Origin: CAYNQK01 sp964470375 | Lineage (GTDB): Bacteria; Spirochaetota; Spirochaetia; Treponematales; JBGSOB01 | Assembly: GCA_964470375.1 (NCBI GenBank) | Contig: CAYYCP010000081.1 | Span: 1 to 12,080 of the forward strand | Length of the DNA stretch: 12,080 nt | Direction: 5' to 3' | Shown here: piece after piece, positions 10,831 through 12,080 of the stretch | Layout: each line of letters starts with the position of its first letter | Numbering within the stretch: position 1 is the stretch's first letter | The notes under the pieces: model-generated | Database searches by the model: none | Told to the model about the DNA's origin: nothing | What the model saw: only the letters and a program-made list of their open reading frames with translations | Made by a program: the position numbers and the translations under genes

Positions 10831-11840
10831 TCACCTCTCCATGGCTATGCGGAAATAGGAATCCTCGAGCGAATTCGTCACGACTTCTTCGTAGACCGTG
10901 ATATAGGACTCCGTATAATCCGGATCGGATGGATCGCCGATGATGGGATCGGTGATTCTCAGGGCATCTGCGCTCTGCCCAAGGGCGGCGGCTTCAGCCG
11001 GGTCGATCTCTGGTATGCTCTCGGGGTCGGTTATTTCCGTGAGCATCGAATCGGACACATCGATAGTGTATGGTTCGTCGTTCTTCACTTCGAGGACGTT
11101 GCCTACCGGCACAGGAACCCCGTCGCGGTCCTCGTAGATGAAGGTTTGCTCGCGCGTCACGTGGGTGCCATCAGCCTCGACCTCCACGCTCTCCGTGCCG
11201 GCGATTGTCCCCGCGGCCGTATCGAAGAAGAGCTTGAAGGTATATGCCCGTCCTCCCGGAGAGATGCTCTTGGGGAGAAGGGCTGGTGGAGCGGAGATCA
11301 TGACGATGTTGGAGTTGGACGTGTCTGTGGAAATGTCGAAGCCCAAGAGGTACGGTATTTTTGGATGATGCCATCGATGTTCACGCGTCCTATGAGAGCT
11401 TGCCCATCGGGAATCTCAATTTCCATTGATGAGGCGTTTGGCGTCGCGAAGCGTGCTGATACTTCACCGGAACGTGGGTTGAAAATAATCGTTTCACGCT
11501 TGTTCAGGATAACGGATCTTGGGCCGTCGCCCATGTCAGGATAATCGATGCGGGTGTTCAATTCTCCTGCGATATTCTTGACCGAGAGGCGGTACTGATC
11601 AGATAGACGGTTGCGCGAGGGGACACGGTCATTCGTGTAATATACCTTCACGCTGGCTTGATAATCGCTGATCGGGGTGTCCGCGCCGCCATTCAGAATG
11701 ACAGTCGGCTTAAAGGGAAGTCCGGCTTTATCACTCCCCGGATTTGGGGGAGAACAAGAAAGTATTGCAATGCAAAGAATTACTGCCCCCCTAAGAGGGT
11801 GAAGGAAAGCCTCATGGTTTCTCAAGAATCGTTTAGTCAT
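10831..11840 (-). pseudogene. Exported lipoprotein of unknown function, frameshifted mid-gene
   Basis: First gene of the operon, reconstructed as about 336 residues. Start: ATG at 11840, set by GGAGAG 4 nt upstream. An in-frame GTG at 11852 overlaps that ribosome site and is less likely. The signal peptide has a hydrophobic core (18-27) and lipobox ILSC with C29. I do not recognise the family. The mature part looks beta-rich (for example RYETI-like strands around ETIIFNPRSGEVSARF), and the C-terminal 80 residues are acidic with Pro and Asp repeats. As written the frame leaves at IIQKYRT. Adding one A to the coding-strand run at 11358-11362 gives IIQKIPYLLGFDISTD and continues to TGA at 10833-10831. 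The lipase ATG follows 4 nt after that stop. Confidence 0.72.
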
Positions 11841-11844
11841 TTTT

Positions 11845-11850
11845 CTCTCC
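11845..11850 (-). promoter_or_regulatory. Ribosome binding site of the first lipoprotein gene
   Basis: GGAGAG on the minus strand, 4 nt before the ATG at 11840. It decides this start over the in-frame GTG at 11852. Confidence 0.6.
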
Positions 11851-11873
11851 ACATATTCGAATTATTCCTTAAG

Positions 11874-11902
11874 AGAATATCATGAAAATAGCGGTGGGGC
11901 AA
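11874..11902 (-). promoter_or_regulatory. Candidate promoter of the five-gene lipoprotein operon
   Basis: On the minus strand TTGCCC (11902-11897) is followed after 17 nt by TATTCT (11879-11874), each 4 of 6 to the sigma-70 consensus with ideal spacing. Transcription would begin near 11867, giving a leader of about 27 nt before the ATG at 11840. The region is locally AT-rich compared with its surroundings. No repressor-type dyad is obvious. Confidence 0.35.
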
Positions 11903-11929
11903 TTATTTTCTAATTATTGATTGGGCGCT

Positions 11930-12080
11930 TCACAGACCTTCTCGTACCTTATCCTGTGTTCGATCTCGATGTATCAGATATCGATAGCTGTGCCCATCAC
12001 TTGCATTCATACACGGCGCGGGATACATTCGCGTCCATATGATTGCTTCATGGAATTGTTCATCGCCGGCCATGTTGCGC
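11930..12080 (-). CDS. Possible C-terminal end of a further gene, cut by the window edge
   Basis: A frame stays open from the window edge for 49 codons and ends in TGA at 11932-11930, just upstream of the candidate operon promoter. The end reads HSYRYLIHRDRTQDKVREGL, which I do not recognise. An open stretch of this length is not rare by chance, and no start or ribosome site is visible. Nothing else in 11903-12080 could be assigned. Confidence 0.2.
   Translation of the reverse strand, partial: RNMAGDEQFHEAIIWTRMYPAPCMNASDGHSYRYLIHRDRTQDKVREGL

Noticed and set aside
11350..11366. Programmed -1 ribosomal frameshifting at the A-run in the first lipoprotein gene
   Set aside because: The run does not form a proper X-XXY-YYZ slippery heptamer in the reading frame, no strong downstream stem was seen, and the two similar lesions in the next genes lack slippery sites as well.
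12050..12080. Start of a plus-strand gene at the ATG at 12050
   Set aside because: Only ten codons are visible and there is no ribosome binding site before it.

Overview
The window reads as chromosomal DNA of an anaerobic bacterium. The evidence is a full-length pyruvate:ferredoxin oxidoreductase of the large single-chain type and a dense group of exported lipoprotein genes. The relaxed lipoboxes, the lipase type and the lipid-anchored HExxH peptidase recall spirochaetes, but no rRNA or other taxonomic marker is present, so that placement is tentative. Every well-supported gene is on the minus strand.

Layout, left to right (which is downstream to upstream for the minus-strand genes). (1) 22-156: three back-to-back hairpins, the outermost a likely bidirectional terminator. 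(2) 136-3702: nifJ-type pyruvate:ferredoxin oxidoreductase, intact, with its own leader and a candidate promoter at 3825-3854. (3) 3932-5320: an intact fusion of an ANT(6)/AadE-like nucleotidyltransferase domain with a GNAT acetyltransferase. These first 5.3 kb are very GC-rich. (4) 5416-11840: five tightly packed genes for exported proteins, visibly lower in GC. Transcription order is: a lipoprotein of unknown function (11840-10831), an alpha/beta-hydrolase lipase (10826-9217), a PQQ-like beta-propeller lipoprotein (9224-7897), a small fibronectin-III-like lipoprotein (7904-7215), and a lipoprotein metallopeptidase resembling M30/hyicolysin (7218-5416). Junctions are a 4-nt gap and overlaps of 8, 8 and 4 nt, so the five are almost certainly one operon. 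Its candidate promoter is at 11874-11902. (5) 11903-12080: mostly featureless, with one weak partial open frame.

The most notable observation is that the first three genes of this operon are broken as written, while the last two are intact. Each of the three has a single -1 frameshift that is repaired exactly by adding one A to a short coding-strand A-run (at 11358-11362, 10691-10694 and 8172-8174). The lipase also has an in-frame TAA at 10282-10284. Longer A-runs nearby (5487-5492, 5604-5609, 10012-10017) stay in frame, so a simple homopolymer-length artefact does not fully explain the pattern. Open explanations are recent decay of a transferred surface-protein operon, reversible slippage, or sequence error. 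Each broken gene is reported here as one reconstructed gene rather than as its separate fragments.
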